Source: Clostridiales bacterium (GTDB taxonomy: Bacteria; Bacillota; Clostridia; Peptostreptococcales; Anaerovoracaceae). From it: a DNA stretch of 64,000 bases. Location: the NCBI GenBank assembly GCA_015058275.1, contig SVCQ01000003.1, forward strand, positions 46,885 through 110,884, read 5' to 3'. How positions within the stretch are numbered: the stretch's first letter is position 1; each line of letters starts with the position of its first letter. Under the pieces are notes generated by a model. That model made no database searches, was not told the origin of the DNA, and saw only the letters and a list, made by a program, of their open reading frames with translations. Made by a program: the position numbers and the translations under genes. Of the stretch, positions 25,777 to 34,724 are shown in pieces.

Positions 25777-27939
25777 TTATACTCTCATCGTCAGCGATAT
25801 CTTGCCGCGCTTCTCGTCGACCGACAGAACTTTCACGTTAACTATATCGCCTACTTTCACCACATCAAGCGGGTGCTTAACGAATCTGTCAGACATCTCA
25901 GAGATATGAACCAGGCCGTCCTGATGCACGCCAATGTCCACGAACGCGCCGAAATCGACGATATTGCGCACGGTCCCCTTCAGCTCCATTCCCGGGACAA
26001 GGTCTGACATCTCAAGCACATCGCTTCTCAGAACAGGTGCTTCCACTTCATCTCTCGGATCTCTGCCCGGCTTCTCAAGCTCGGCCGCTATATCGGCGAA
26101 GGTATAGCTTCCTATGCCAAGCTTTTTTGCGATATCGCTGCTGCCCGCAAGGCCTTTGACCTTGCCCTTCAGTATGTCTGCGACATCGTATCCGAATTCC
26201 TTCAGTATGGCCCTGGCAGCATCATAGCTTTCAGGATGAACCGCCGTCGCATCCAGCGGCTCCCTGCCGCCTGTGATCCTCAGGAAGCCCGCGCACTGCT
26301 CGTACGCCTTTGGCCCGAGTTTAGGCACCTTAAGCAGCTCTCTTCGCGAGTTGAATCGTCCGTTCTCATCCCTGTACGCAACTATGTTAGCGGCTATCTG
26401 TTTACTGATGCCCGATACATAGGAAAGCAGCGACGGCGAGGCCGTATTGACATCCACGCCAACCATGTTGACGCACTTCTCTACCACAGCGGCCAGGGCC
26501 TCGCCCAGACGCTTCTGGTTCATGTCATGCTGATACTGACCGACGCCGATCGCCTTAGGGTCTATCTTGACCAGCTCTGAGAGCGGATCCTGCAGACGGC
26601 GCGCTATCGAGGCCGAGCTTCTCTCGCCCACGTTAAGATCCGGGTACTCCTCCGTCGCGAGCTTGCTTGCGGAGTACACCGAAGCACCGGCTTCATTGAC
26701 TATCGCGTAATGAAGCTTTCTGCCGCGCCTTCCCTTCTCATATTCGCGGATAAAGTCCGCTATCACCCGCTCGGACTCCCTCGAAGCAGTCCCGTTGCCT
26801 ACCGATATGATATCCACGCTGTATCTGTCGCAGAGCTCTTCGAGCTCCCTGACCGCCTCGGCGACTTTGTTCTGCGGGGCTGTCGGGTATATCACTGCTG
26901 TCTTTAGTATCTTGCCTGTCGGATCGCATACCGCCAGCTTGCAGCCCGTCCTGAAGGCAGGGTCCCATCCGAGGACTGTCTTGCCCCTGACAGGAGGCTG
27001 CATCAGCAGCTGCTCAAGATTTGACCCGAATACTTTTATTGCGCCTTCCTCCGCGTTTGCGGTGAGGCTGCTTCTTATCTCGGTCTCTATGGACGGAGCG
27101 ATCAGCCTTTTGTATCCGTCCTCTACTGCCGCCTGTGCATAAGGCATGCACGCATCAGAGACACTGCGAAGCGTCTTTCGCTCCAGATAATCCAGTATGT
27201 CTTCTGCCGGAGCATCGACAGACACCGAGAGCACTTTTTCCTTCTCGCCGCGGTTGATGGCCAGGACTCTGTGACCCGGTATCTTTGAGACCGCCTCGCG
27301 GTATTCGTAATAGTTTTCGTATACAGAGCGCTCTCCCGACTCCTTTATCTTCCTTCCCTCAGCGCCGAGACTGCATTCGATGAAGCCTCTGCTGAAGGTC
27401 TTGCTTCTGATCCACTCTCTGAAGTCGGCGTTATCCGACAGATCGCCTGCTATTATGTCCTGCGCAAGCTGCAGCGCCGCAGCCGCATCAGGGACTTCCT
27501 TCTCCTCCGAGATGTACTTCTCCGCCTCTTTAAGCGGTTCGCCCGCACCCTTTGACAGCAGGTAGTCAGCAAGGCCCTGCAGGCCCTTCTCCCTGGCTAT
27601 GTCCGCACGGGTCTTTCTCTTTGGCTTGTAAGGTCTGTACAGGTCTTCGAGAGCGACCGCAGTAGTCGTTTCTTCGATCTTCGCTCTAAGCTCATCCGTA
27701 AGCTTGCCCTGCTCTTCGATGGTGGCCAGAATGGTCTGCTTGCGTTCCTCTAAGCTGCGCAGGTATCTGAGGCGCTCGTCGAAATTCCTCAGCGCTTCGT
27801 CATCCATCGCGCCCGTCGCTTCCTTGCGGTAGCGAGCTATGAAAGGTATCGTGCAGCCGCTGTCTATAAGGCCGGCCACCGCCTCTGCCTGCCAGAGCTT
27901 TATCCCTGACTCTTCTGCTATTGTTTTAAGTATGTCCAT
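25777..27939 (-). CDS. tex: Tex-family transcription accessory protein (S1 domain)
   Basis: A 720-residue Tex protein. It has the N-terminal helical region (IPFIARYRKEATGAMDDEALRNFDERLRYLRSLEERKQTIL), the YqgF/RNase H-like domain (VLGWDPAFRTGCKLAVCD), a helix-hairpin-helix pair (VDVNTASPSLLSYVSGI) and a C-terminal S1 domain (GMELKGTVRNIVDFGAFVDIGVHQDGLVHISEMSDRFV). Tex binds nucleic acid and RNA polymerase. It follows an unrecognised gene by 3 bp and precedes the DMT gene by 1 bp. Confidence 0.97.
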   Translation of the reverse strand: MDILKTIAEESGIKLWQAEAVAGLIDSGCTIPFIARYRKEATGAMDDEALRNFDERLRYLRSLEERKQTILATIEEQGKLTDELRAKIEETTTAVALEDLYRPYKPKRKTRADIAREKGLQGLADYLLSKGAGEPLKEAEKYISEEKEVPDAAAALQLAQDIIAGDLSDNADFREWIRSKTFSRGFIECSLGAEGRKIKESGERSVYENYYEYREAVSKIPGHRVLAINRGEKEKVLSVSVDAPAEDILDYLERKTLRSVSDACMPYAQAAVEDGYKRLIAPSIETEIRSSLTANAEEGAIKVFGSNLEQLLMQPPVRGKTVLGWDPAFRTGCKLAVCDPTGKILKTAVIYPTAPQNKVAEAVRELEELCDRYSVDIISVGNGTASRESERVIADFIREYEKGRRGRKLHYAIVNEAGASVYSASKLATEEYPDLNVGERSSASIARRLQDPLSELVKIDPKAIGVGQYQHDMNQKRLGEALAAVVEKCVNMVGVDVNTASPSLLSYVSGISKQIAANIVAYRDENGRFNSRRELLKVPKLGPKAYEQCAGFLRITGGREPLDATAVHPESYDAARAILKEFGYDVADILKGKVKGLAGSSDIAKKLGIGSYTFADIAAELEKPGRDPRDEVEAPVLRSDVLEMSDLVPGMELKGTVRNIVDFGAFVDIGVHQDGLVHISEMSDRFVKHPLDVVKVGDIVNVKVLSVDEKRGKISLTMRV

Positions 27940-27942
27940 TAT

Positions 27943-28641
27943 TTATACGATCTCCTTAAGCCAGGCCGCAAACGCGTCTATGATCTTGTCTTCGATAGCA
28001 TCCGGGATCAGCCCCTCGTCCTTCTCTGGATCCATAATGTGCGGAATCGTCTCTTTTCCTGAGTCTTCCGCGATCACAATATCACCTAATTTGAGATGAA
28101 GCCCGGCTTCATTCAGGCTGTCTGCGAGCATGGAAATGAACTTAGGCTTGATAAGATCTGATGAAAGCAGTTTGATCGCCTGATTTTCGATGGTTTGTGC
28201 ATCTGCGATCCTGAAGGCAAGTTTGGCAGCGCCTCCTGCAATACCGGTCAGCGCCGGGCTCTCTATGAGCTTCTTGCTGTCTGTCTTTACCTGCAGCGCA
28301 TGCAGCGACAGCTTTGGCCCCGGCATGTCCTGAGCGTACAGCGCTCCGATCACGATCGCATCTCCGCCAAGCACATTATGCAGTGCCTCGTTCAATGAGG
28401 CGACGATCATGTCCTGCTGAGCCTCGAGCAGCCATACAATGATCCGGTCGCGCGTATCTGTATCCAGGAATCCAAGGAGCTTCTCCACCACCGGAACGGT
28501 ATCATCCCCAAGCTTTGCGATCAGCTTTTCAAGCTCGGACGGCTTGCTGCTTGCCCTGCATTCTTCTACAAGCTGTTTGATCAGGATATCAAAGCTTTTC
28601 TCGTAGTTGATCTCCTGAACATCAAAACTGATTTTGATCAT
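27943..28641 (-). CDS. Uncharacterised protein of 232 residues
   Basis: The ATG at 28641 has GGAGG 6 nt upstream and is preferred over a frame start inside the previous gene. The protein is soluble and mainly helical in its first 120 residues (KSFDILIKQLVEECRASSKPSELEKLIAKLGDDT). A glycine/alanine-rich centre (ALTGIAGGAAKLAFRIADAQTIENQAI) and an acidic C-terminus follow. I do not recognise the family. It lies between a small membrane protein and tex, with 2-3 bp gaps on both sides, so it belongs to that operon. Confidence 0.65.
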   Translation of the reverse strand: MIKISFDVQEINYEKSFDILIKQLVEECRASSKPSELEKLIAKLGDDTVPVVEKLLGFLDTDTRDRIIVWLLEAQQDMIVASLNEALHNVLGGDAIVIGALYAQDMPGPKLSLHALQVKTDSKKLIESPALTGIAGGAAKLAFRIADAQTIENQAIKLLSSDLIKPKFISMLADSLNEAGLHLKLGDIVIAEDSGKETIPHIMDPEKDEGLIPDAIEDKIIDAFAAWLKEIV

Positions 28642-28643
28642 TT

Positions 28644-29213
28644 CTACCTCCGAATATCCATATCTTCCTTTTCTGAAGTGTAGCATGCAACCAGCCCGTA
28701 GATGATAGTCGGACGGATCCAGATCTCTACGAGCAGATAACCGGTATATTCATTGACCGGGTTTGTGGCAATGACATAGTTATAAAGTCCTGCAATGACC
28801 ATGTCTATGATGAAAAGCATCCAGAGATTACGTTTTGTATAACTCTTCCAGTCTTTGCGGGCATAGAAATATGTGAGCATTATGAGCAGAGCGACTGAGA
28901 GCGTAAGGCAGATCAGATGGATCGGATAACTCTCAAGAGGCGGCAGGAACAGTATGTCTCGCAGGAGAACCGTAATGCCTATGAATATAGTGCTCCAGTA
29001 GTTGAAAGGCTGGCTGTCAATGCGTTTGAAGAAGTACATTCCCATCAGCAGCAGACATGCGATATAGCATACATTAAGCACCAGTTCAGGCCATACCTCG
29101 CCTATCCCCAACTGGATGACTCCATATATCATTGTCCCTACCGACAGCAATGCGGCCACCGCTGTTATACCGGCGTCAAAAATCTGTGATTTCTTCTTGA
29201 ATCTTACTTCCAT
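28644..29213 (-). CDS. Uncharacterised membrane protein of 189 residues
   Basis: The ATG at 29213 follows AAGGAGG by 6 nt. Six hydrophobic segments (for example ITAVAALLSVGTMIYGVIQLGI, IDMVIAGLYNYVIATNP) and a charged C-terminal tail (TSEKEDMDIRR) are seen. It heads the operon ahead of the 232-residue protein and tex. No family recognised. Confidence 0.65.
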   Translation of the reverse strand: MEVRFKKKSQIFDAGITAVAALLSVGTMIYGVIQLGIGEVWPELVLNVCYIACLLLMGMYFFKRIDSQPFNYWSTIFIGITVLLRDILFLPPLESYPIHLICLTLSVALLIMLTYFYARKDWKSYTKRNLWMLFIIDMVIAGLYNYVIATNPVNEYTGYLLVEIWIRPTIIYGLVACYTSEKEDMDIRR

Positions 29214-29307
29214 AGCTTGCCTCCTTCTTCTGAATATTATAACACGCGTGCTTATCATCTTGTGTTGTAACTGCACAAAGAAAGCCCGCCCGGGCCAAAA
29301 AGGCGAT

Positions 29308-29340
29308 AAAAAATCCAGGAGAGGCAGCCGGCCTCTCCTG
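29308..29340 (-). terminator. Terminator after the isochorismatase/ABC operon
   Basis: A perfect 10-bp stem CAGGAGAGGC (29316-29325) with GCCTCTCCTG (29331-29340), followed on the minus strand by TTTTTT. Its sequence is almost identical to the hairpin at 50059-50083, the only other place it occurs; both stand beside a guaA-end repeat. Confidence 0.85.
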
Positions 29341-29356
29341 AAGTCTCTGATATGCT

Positions 29357-29369
29357 ATTCGAATTCTAT
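29357..29369 (-). repeat. Decayed guaA-end repeat (copy E)
   Basis: ATTCGAATTCTAT matches the first 13 bp of the 23-bp repeat; the GGTCGACACT part has been lost. The stretch to its left, including the hairpin and TGATATGCT, matches copy A at 50100 closely, so it is related by descent and not chance. It stands between the last stop codon of the transporter operon (29386) and its terminator. Confidence 0.6.
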
Positions 29370-29385
29370 TACTTCCCTATGTATG

Positions 29386-29907
29386 CTACTCCACATATAC
29401 CTGGCACATCTGCATCGTTTTGAGCGCCGCGTTGTGTGATTCCGGAGTTACTCCGGCACAGCATGCAGGGTCTACAGAGATCGGAACTTCCGGCATCGAT
29501 GCCTTCAGCAGCAGCGCATTTGAAACTACGCAGATATCTGTGCAAAGCCCGATCATCTCGATTGCAATATCTTGCTCGGCTGCGATCTCCGACAGATCAT
29601 TTGCCAGTTCCTTGCTGCCGAAGGTTGGTTTCTCATATACCCTGGCTCCATGCAGCAATTCTGCGATATCGCTTCTGATCTGCCAGCCTTCAGTACCTCT
29701 GATACAATGCTCAACAGGAAGATTCTTACCCTCCTGTGTGCCCAGGTAATCCGGTGTATGTGTGTCCATCGTAACAAAGATGTCATTCTTATCATATTGC
29801 CTGATCTTTGCTTTGACGTTCCCGACTATATCAACAGCTTCCGGCGTGCCCAGAGCTCCGTCAATAAAGTCATTCTGCATATCCACTACAACAAGTATCG
29901 TTCTCAT
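29386..29907 (-). CDS. Isochorismatase-family cysteine hydrolase (nicotinamidase-like)
   Basis: A 173-residue enzyme. The ATG at 29907 has AGAGGA upstream; the GTG 21 bp earlier is less likely. The catalytic triad is visible: Asp in VVDMQNDF, Lys in EKPTFGS and Cys in GLCTDICVVSNAL. The pattern is closest to nicotinamidase/pyrazinamidase-like amidases, though metal ligands were not checked one by one. It ends the minus-strand transporter operon 24 bp after the 915-residue ABC gene. Confidence 0.88.
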   Translation of the reverse strand: MRTILVVVDMQNDFIDGALGTPEAVDIVGNVKAKIRQYDKNDIFVTMDTHTPDYLGTQEGKNLPVEHCIRGTEGWQIRSDIAELLHGARVYEKPTFGSKELANDLSEIAAEQDIAIEMIGLCTDICVVSNALLLKASMPEVPISVDPACCAGVTPESHNAALKTMQMCQVYVE

Positions 29908-29931
29908 AAGCTTTCCTCTTTCGATCACATC

Positions 29932-32679
29932 TTATACCATCCTTCCGTTTATGTCGCATTGTCCGTCATTGTACTCCCAGGACAGATCCGGGCAGTAATG
30001 TCTTATCAGCTTCATCGAGAGCTCATCTGCACCCTTCAGAGGGTCAGTACCATCACCGTTGTATGACAGATGCACATCTACATAGCCTCCGTCTCTGTCG
30101 CTGTATTCAAACGCAAGCCTGAGTGATCCACCACTGCTCAGTATCGGCAGTACTGTATTCAGGCAAAGCTCCTCCGCTATGACATGCATCTGATTAATGA
30201 GCCTCCTGTCGATCATATGTCTGTATCCAAACTGCTCGATCCCCGTGCCCAGATCCATTTCGTTGAATTCGTTTCTACGCAGCTCTGCCTCAAATACCTG
30301 CAGGTGCTGTACGAACTGACGGGTCCTGTCTCTCTCAGGAGCGTCAAAGATCTTTTCCGGACTTCCTTCTTCATAGATGACGCCTTCATCCATAAAGAAC
30401 ACCCGAGTTGATACATCCTTTGCAAAGCGCATCTCGTGAGTCACTATCAGCATGGTCATTCCGTCGCGCGCCAGCTTGCGGATGACCGACAGGACCTCAC
30501 CTATCATGGTTGGATCAAGCGCGGAAGTCGGTTCATCGAACAGAAGTATCTCGGGATCCATCGCCATCGCCCGGACGATCGCTGCTCTTTGTTGTTGTCC
30601 GCCCGAAAGCTGATCCGGCAGGCTGAGCGCTTTGTCTGCCAGTCCGACTGTCTGCAGCAGTTCCATGCTGCGCTCACAGGCCTCCCTGCGGCTCCTCTTC
30701 AGAAGCTCCGTCTGCGCAAGCATAAGATTCTCAACGACAGTCAGATGCGAGAACAGGTAAAATGACTGGAACACCATTCCGATCTTCTGACGCATCTTGT
30801 TATAGTCATAGTTTTTGGAGAGGATATCCTGCCCCTCAAAAATGATCGATCCGCTGTCAGGTGTCATCAGATGATTGAGCAGGAATAGCAGAGTGCTCTT
30901 TCCCGTCCCTGACGGTCCGATTATTGAAATCACATCGCCTCTATGGATATCGCAGTTCACATCCTTTAGCGGAGTCACCTCTTCGAAGCTTTTCTTCAGA
31001 TTGCTCACCTTTATGATGACTTCCCCGGCATCTGATCTGTCCGGCGTCTTTTGTGATACCTTTTGCTCCATCTCTCCCGCCCTATACGACTGAGCAATGT
31101 CGAGTATATCTTTTCCTACAGTCCTCAGTGACGGGTCTATCCTCTTCTCCATTATCCTCAGCAGTCCAACAAGGATCGCGCATAGTACAAAATAGACCGC
31201 TGCCGTAAAGAGCAGAGGGAAGAAAGCCTCGTATGTCCTGGAGCGTATTATGTCCGAAGCCTTTGTAAGATCCACTATGGAAATGTAGCCTGCGACAGAG
31301 GTCATCTTTACCGTAGAAATGAACTGGCCGCTGTATGAAGGCAGGATATTGACCATCGCCTGCGGCCACACCACATTACGGAATGTCTTTATCCTGTTGA
31401 AGCCAAGCGCTCTTGCGGCTCTCGATTGGCCTTCGGGCACGGCATTGATACCGCTTCTGAATATCTCCGAACAGTAGGCAGAGAATTCGATCGAGAATGT
31501 TATAGCGCAAACCCAGAATGCAGTGATGCCGCTGTTCCTGAAGACTACGTAGTTCAGCACCAGCAGAAGCACAACGACAGGTAGAGCCCGGAAGATGCGT
31601 ATATACAGACCGGCGAACGCGCTGATGTACTGATTATTTCTGGTGCGCAAAAAGCATATGAAGGCTCCCAGCAGCGTGCCGAAGATCCCCGCAACAATAG
31701 ACAGCAGAAGCGTTACTCCGAGTCCTGAGAGCAGTATCTTGTATCGGCCCTCGTTTATAAAGGTGCGTCTGATGCTGGCCTTCAGGTTCTTTACAAAAAC
31801 GGATGCCTTAGGAACCGTTTTCATTACGGGTTCCCTTTTTACGTACAGGAAATATTCATCCTCCATCAGCGGATCTGTGATGTTGACGACCTCGAGCCTC
31901 TCCTCATTCAACACTACCGAATCCGCGACTAAATCATAGGTGCCCGACGCCAGCCCTGACAGCTCAGCCGAAAGGGTCACTGCCTCGAATTCAGGAGTAT
32001 ACCCTGCCTTGGCGCAGAAGCCTTTTGCGATCTCCACAAACTCTCCGGTAAGCGTTTCGCCCTGGTAAAATGTCATCGGTGTCCACTGACCTCCGGTCGC
32101 GATCTTGAGCGTGCCCCTTTCGCCGGAGAAGTTGTAGTCTCCCATCACATCGCCTTCCCGCTTCGGATCCTCCCATTTCTCCCTCAGGGCGTCATACTCC
32201 CCGCTTTCCTTCAGTTCCTTGAGGTAACGGTTCAGCTCGTTTCGGAGAGCTCTGCCTTTTTCGGATTTTTGTGTTCCGAAGCCGAATTGCACGGTAGTGA
32301 ACGGCTCTTCTATCATGGCCATGTCAGGACGGGTCTCTGACAGAGTTATTCTTTCATCGCTGAACCCTACAGCTGCATCCACTTCACCTGATTCGACGCC
32401 CTCATACATATTAGCCATCGAATTGTAGTGGCGTAGCTCTCCTTCAGGGAAGCGTTCCTTGATCCCGTTCTCCCATTCAGGCACAGTAAGTGTACCAAAG
32501 GTGGTTCCCGGCGCTTCAAGGTCTTCGAGCGTCTTTGAGGTAACGGGACAGCCGTCCTCATTTACTTCCTTGGTCTCATCTATGACAGTAGTCGTACCGA
32601 CAAGCTGAGTCAGCATCAGCAGGCATATAATTACAACTGCCAGTATTAGCTCATATTTTGCATTGTACTTCTGTTTCAC
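29932..32679 (-). CDS. Single-chain amino-acid ABC importer with C-terminal HATPase-like domain
   Basis: A 915-residue fusion. In order: membrane anchor (10-30), two periplasmic binding lobes or domains (about 55-170 and 185-285), HisM-type permease (about 310-515, EAA-like loop [21 protein letters not shown]), and GlnQ-type ATPase (Walker A 588-596, LSGGQ 691-695, LLFDEP 712-717). From about 800 comes an extra domain with an EEL-x-x-N box (836-841) and YNGDGTDP (873-880), resembling RsbW/SpoIIAB-type HATPase. The start is GTG at 32679 with AGGT 7-8 nt upstream. Having all importer parts in one chain is rare. It lies behind an attenuator-like hairpin (32711-32744). Confidence 0.85.
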   Translation of the reverse strand: MKQKYNAKYELILAVVIICLLMLTQLVGTTTVIDETKEVNEDGCPVTSKTLEDLEAPGTTFGTLTVPEWENGIKERFPEGELRHYNSMANMYEGVESGEVDAAVGFSDERITLSETRPDMAMIEEPFTTVQFGFGTQKSEKGRALRNELNRYLKELKESGEYDALREKWEDPKREGDVMGDYNFSGERGTLKIATGGQWTPMTFYQGETLTGEFVEIAKGFCAKAGYTPEFEAVTLSAELSGLASGTYDLVADSVVLNEERLEVVNITDPLMEDEYFLYVKREPVMKTVPKASVFVKNLKASIRRTFINEGRYKILLSGLGVTLLLSIVAGIFGTLLGAFICFLRTRNNQYISAFAGLYIRIFRALPVVVLLLVLNYVVFRNSGITAFWVCAITFSIEFSAYCSEIFRSGINAVPEGQSRAARALGFNRIKTFRNVVWPQAMVNILPSYSGQFISTVKMTSVAGYISIVDLTKASDIIRSRTYEAFFPLLFTAAVYFVLCAILVGLLRIMEKRIDPSLRTVGKDILDIAQSYRAGEMEQKVSQKTPDRSDAGEVIIKVSNLKKSFEEVTPLKDVNCDIHRGDVISIIGPSGTGKSTLLFLLNHLMTPDSGSIIFEGQDILSKNYDYNKMRQKIGMVFQSFYLFSHLTVVENLMLAQTELLKRSRREACERSMELLQTVGLADKALSLPDQLSGGQQQRAAIVRAMAMDPEILLFDEPTSALDPTMIGEVLSVIRKLARDGMTMLIVTHEMRFAKDVSTRVFFMDEGVIYEEGSPEKIFDAPERDRTRQFVQHLQVFEAELRRNEFNEMDLGTGIEQFGYRHMIDRRLINQMHVIAEELCLNTVLPILSSGGSLRLAFEYSDRDGGYVDVHLSYNGDGTDPLKGADELSMKLIRHYCPDLSWEYNDGQCDINGRMV

Positions 32680-32684
32680 TTTGT

Positions 32685-32813
32685 CTACCTATGGCCGAAG
32701 TGCATCCCGCAAAAAAACAGGCATGCCGAAATTAGCATGCCTGTAATGATAAATTTGAATTTACAACTGTGTTTTTTGTTCATGTAGATTTCGTACTCTC
32801 TGGTCTCCTTCAT
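32685..32813 (-). CDS. Small 42-residue ORF, truncated paralogue or leader peptide
   Basis: Starts [13 protein letters not shown], nearly the same as the start MKETIEYEIYIGC of the 105-residue protein at 33256, then diverges into a hydrophobic segment [24 protein letters not shown] lies just before the ATG. It ends 5 bp before the 915-residue importer and its codons run through the terminator-like hairpin at 32711-32744. It may be a decayed paralogue kept as a leader ORF. Confidence 0.45.
   Translation of the reverse strand: MKETREYEIYMNKKHSCKFKFIITGMLISACLFFCGMHFGHR
32711..32744 (-). terminator. Attenuator-like terminator before the 915-residue importer
   Basis: A perfect 10-bp stem (32717-32726 with 32735-32744, core AGGCATGC/GCATGCCT) is followed on the minus strand by seven T (32711-32717). 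It lies inside the 42-codon ORF and 32 bp before the importer's GTG. Position and shape suit transcription attenuation, with ribosome position on the leader ORF affecting folding. Confidence 0.6.
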
Positions 32814-32912
32814 GCCTTTCTTACTTGTTCTTGTATTTCGTATTCCCGATACTGACAATGATAAACTGAGTATCACATCAAATGATACTGCCCCCTGTAT
32901 TAATCTTAGCTC

Positions 32913-33254
32913 TTAGGTATAACAGTACTCGATCTCAGTTTTTGTGATCATCACAGCATCGGTATTGACCTTCTTTTTAAGCCTCTCTCCCAGAAGAGTG
33001 ACTTCCTCCTCATCCAGACCGATCACGACAACACGAAGGCTGGTCTCAGTGATGTATCCCTTACCGTGAGTATAACCGCCATGCTGTGTCAGCATCGTAA
33101 AACTTATCTGCTTTTCGCTGCAGATCTCATTCAGGATGTCCCTGAAGTCGTCTACACTGAGTACTTCCAGATAGCTGTCCTTATCCTTGATGCCTATGTA
33201 GAGCTCGTATTTTATACCGGCATTAAAATGTCCCTTTTCACCCAGTTGTCTCAC
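32913..33254 (-). CDS. Small protein, DUF3574-like, second copy
   Basis: 113 residues from a GTG at 33254 with AGG about 9 nt upstream, overlapping the end of the previous paralogue. It shares the plan KYELYIGIKD...FTMLTQHGGYTHGKGYITETSLRVVVIG...LLGERLKKKV with its neighbour. The Y-E-L-Y-I-G start, the central G-G-Y...G and the ET/S-L strand resemble DUF3574. Ferredoxin-like alpha/beta sandwich expected. Placed in an amino-acid transporter operon it may be a regulator; function unknown. Confidence 0.6.
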   Translation of the reverse strand: MRQLGEKGHFNAGIKYELYIGIKDKDSYLEVLSVDDFRDILNEICSEKQISFTMLTQHGGYTHGKGYITETSLRVVVIGLDEEEVTLLGERLKKKVNTDAVMITKTEIEYCYT

Positions 33255-33255
33255 C

Positions 33256-33573
33256 TCACATGATCCTGGACTTAACGCAATTTCTGACTACCAGCGCACT
33301 CTCCTGATTCATGAACATCGCAAGTCTTTCGGCAAGTCCCGTGATATCCGTGGCGGAGTCGCCGATGATAGTTATCCATAGAGTGTCCTCCATCACAAAG
33401 ACTCCGTCATCATGCAGATATCCGCCCGTGGCATTCACAACGGAGAAATCAACTTTATTACGGTCAAAGTAAGAGACGACCATGTCTCTGAGTTCTTTCA
33501 GGCCTGCGACCTCGTTCAGAGTCTTTGAATCCCTGCACCCTATGTAGATTTCATATTCTATGGTCTCTTTCAT
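33256..33573 (-). CDS. Small protein, DUF3574-like, first copy
   Basis: 105 residues if started at the ATG 33573, the same MKET start as its truncated relative at 32813; a TTG four codons earlier is the alternative. Pattern: EYEIYIGCRDSKTL...FSVVNATGGYLHDDGVFVMEDTLWITIIG...NQESALVVRN. The final QESAL strand resembles the DUF3574 consensus. No clear Shine-Dalgarno, so it is probably coupled to the ATPase gene ending at 33612. Confidence 0.6.
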   Translation of the reverse strand: MKETIEYEIYIGCRDSKTLNEVAGLKELRDMVVSYFDRNKVDFSVVNATGGYLHDDGVFVMEDTLWITIIGDSATDITGLAERLAMFMNQESALVVRNCVKSRIM

Positions 33574-33611
33574 CCTTACTGGCAATGTACTCTATAGGCT
33601 CTGATGTTCGG

Positions 33612-34721
33612 CTATCCGATAACGAAATGGACCTTTCCGGAACTGTCTGTTTCTCCGCTTACGATTACATTCTTAAGGATCTGTACTGCCACATCATCAG
33701 CAGCGGCGGCAATCGCCTCCAGGCTTACGCCGGAATCGGTAAAATGCTTCAGGTCGATAAATAGATCTGCCTCCTCACGCCCCTCTCCTACGGAAAGCTC
33801 ATATGAGATGTGCGGATCGGTGATCCCATGCTCCTGCGCCAGAGGGATGAGGAATGACGATGTGATTTCCTCAAGTGCAAGCTGACATTTGATCGTTATG
33901 CGGCGCCCCAGGAACTGATGTGCACAGAATTCCTGAAGCGAAGAGAACATAGCGGCGTAGTCGTAATCGATGCTGTGGATCTCCCAGTTCCAGTTATGCA
34001 CACGGAAAATGAATTCACGGGTCTCCTTGCGCTTTGGATTCTCAAATATCTGCTCCGGCGGACCCGATTCCCAGAGTTCTCCCTGATCCATGTAGAATAC
34101 ACGGGAGCTCGCGTCACGTGCGAATCGCATTTCATGCGTGACCACAAGCATGGTAATCCCCTGCTCGGCGAGGCGTGTTATTACGGATAGCACCTCCGAT
34201 ACCATCTTCGGATCCAGCGCACTTGTAGGCTCATCGAAGAGCAGGATCTTTGGCCTCATTGCCAGTGCGCGCGCGATAGCCACACGCTGACGCTGCCCAC
34301 CGGAAAGCTCATCCGGCCAGCTTGAAGCCTTGCCCCTCAGCCCTACCAGCTTCAGCAGGTCCATAGCCTGATCGTAGGCATCCTGCTTGGACATACCCAA
34401 AAGGTCCATAGGAGCCATCGTGAGATTATCCACTATATTTTTGTGTTCAAACAGCGCGTAGTTCTGGAAGACCATGCCCATCTTTTGACGCATCTTGGGC
34501 AGATCAACATCAGGAGCGCACATATCCACGCCGTCCACAATGATCTGACCCGAAGTCGGAGTCTCAAGGCCGTTGAGGCATCGGATGAAAGTCGACTTGC
34601 CCGTACCGGAAGGACCGATAATCGAGATGACCTCGCCCTCATCCACAGTGGCATTCACATCCTTTAGAGGAATTACGCCGGGGTATTCTTTTCGAAGGTG
34701 TTTTACTTCTATTATGCTCAT
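33612..34721 (-). CDS. Amino-acid ABC transporter ATPase with C-terminal HATPase-like domain
   Basis: A 369-residue protein. Residues 1-245 are a GlnQ-type ATPase: [36 protein letters not shown]. The last 120 residues (from about [21 protein letters not shown]) hold [16 protein letters not shown], comparable to the N-box helix of RsbW-like proteins although the Asn is Ser, and a weakly kept G-box region. The same extra domain occurs in the ATPases at 29932 and 38170. It lies 3 bp after its SBP-permease partner. Confidence 0.85.
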   Translation of the reverse strand: MSIIEVKHLRKEYPGVIPLKDVNATVDEGEVISIIGPSGTGKSTFIRCLNGLETPTSGQIIVDGVDMCAPDVDLPKMRQKMGMVFQNYALFEHKNIVDNLTMAPMDLLGMSKQDAYDQAMDLLKLVGLRGKASSWPDELSGGQRQRVAIARALAMRPKILLFDEPTSALDPKMVSEVLSVITRLAEQGITMLVVTHEMRFARDASSRVFYMDQGELWESGPPEQIFENPKRKETREFIFRVHNWNWEIHSIDYDYAAMFSSLQEFCAHQFLGRRITIKCQLALEEITSSFLIPLAQEHGITDPHISYELSVGEGREEADLFIDLKHFTDSGVSLEAIAAAADDVAVQILKNVIVSGETDSSGKVHFVIG

Positions 34722-34724
34722 TTC

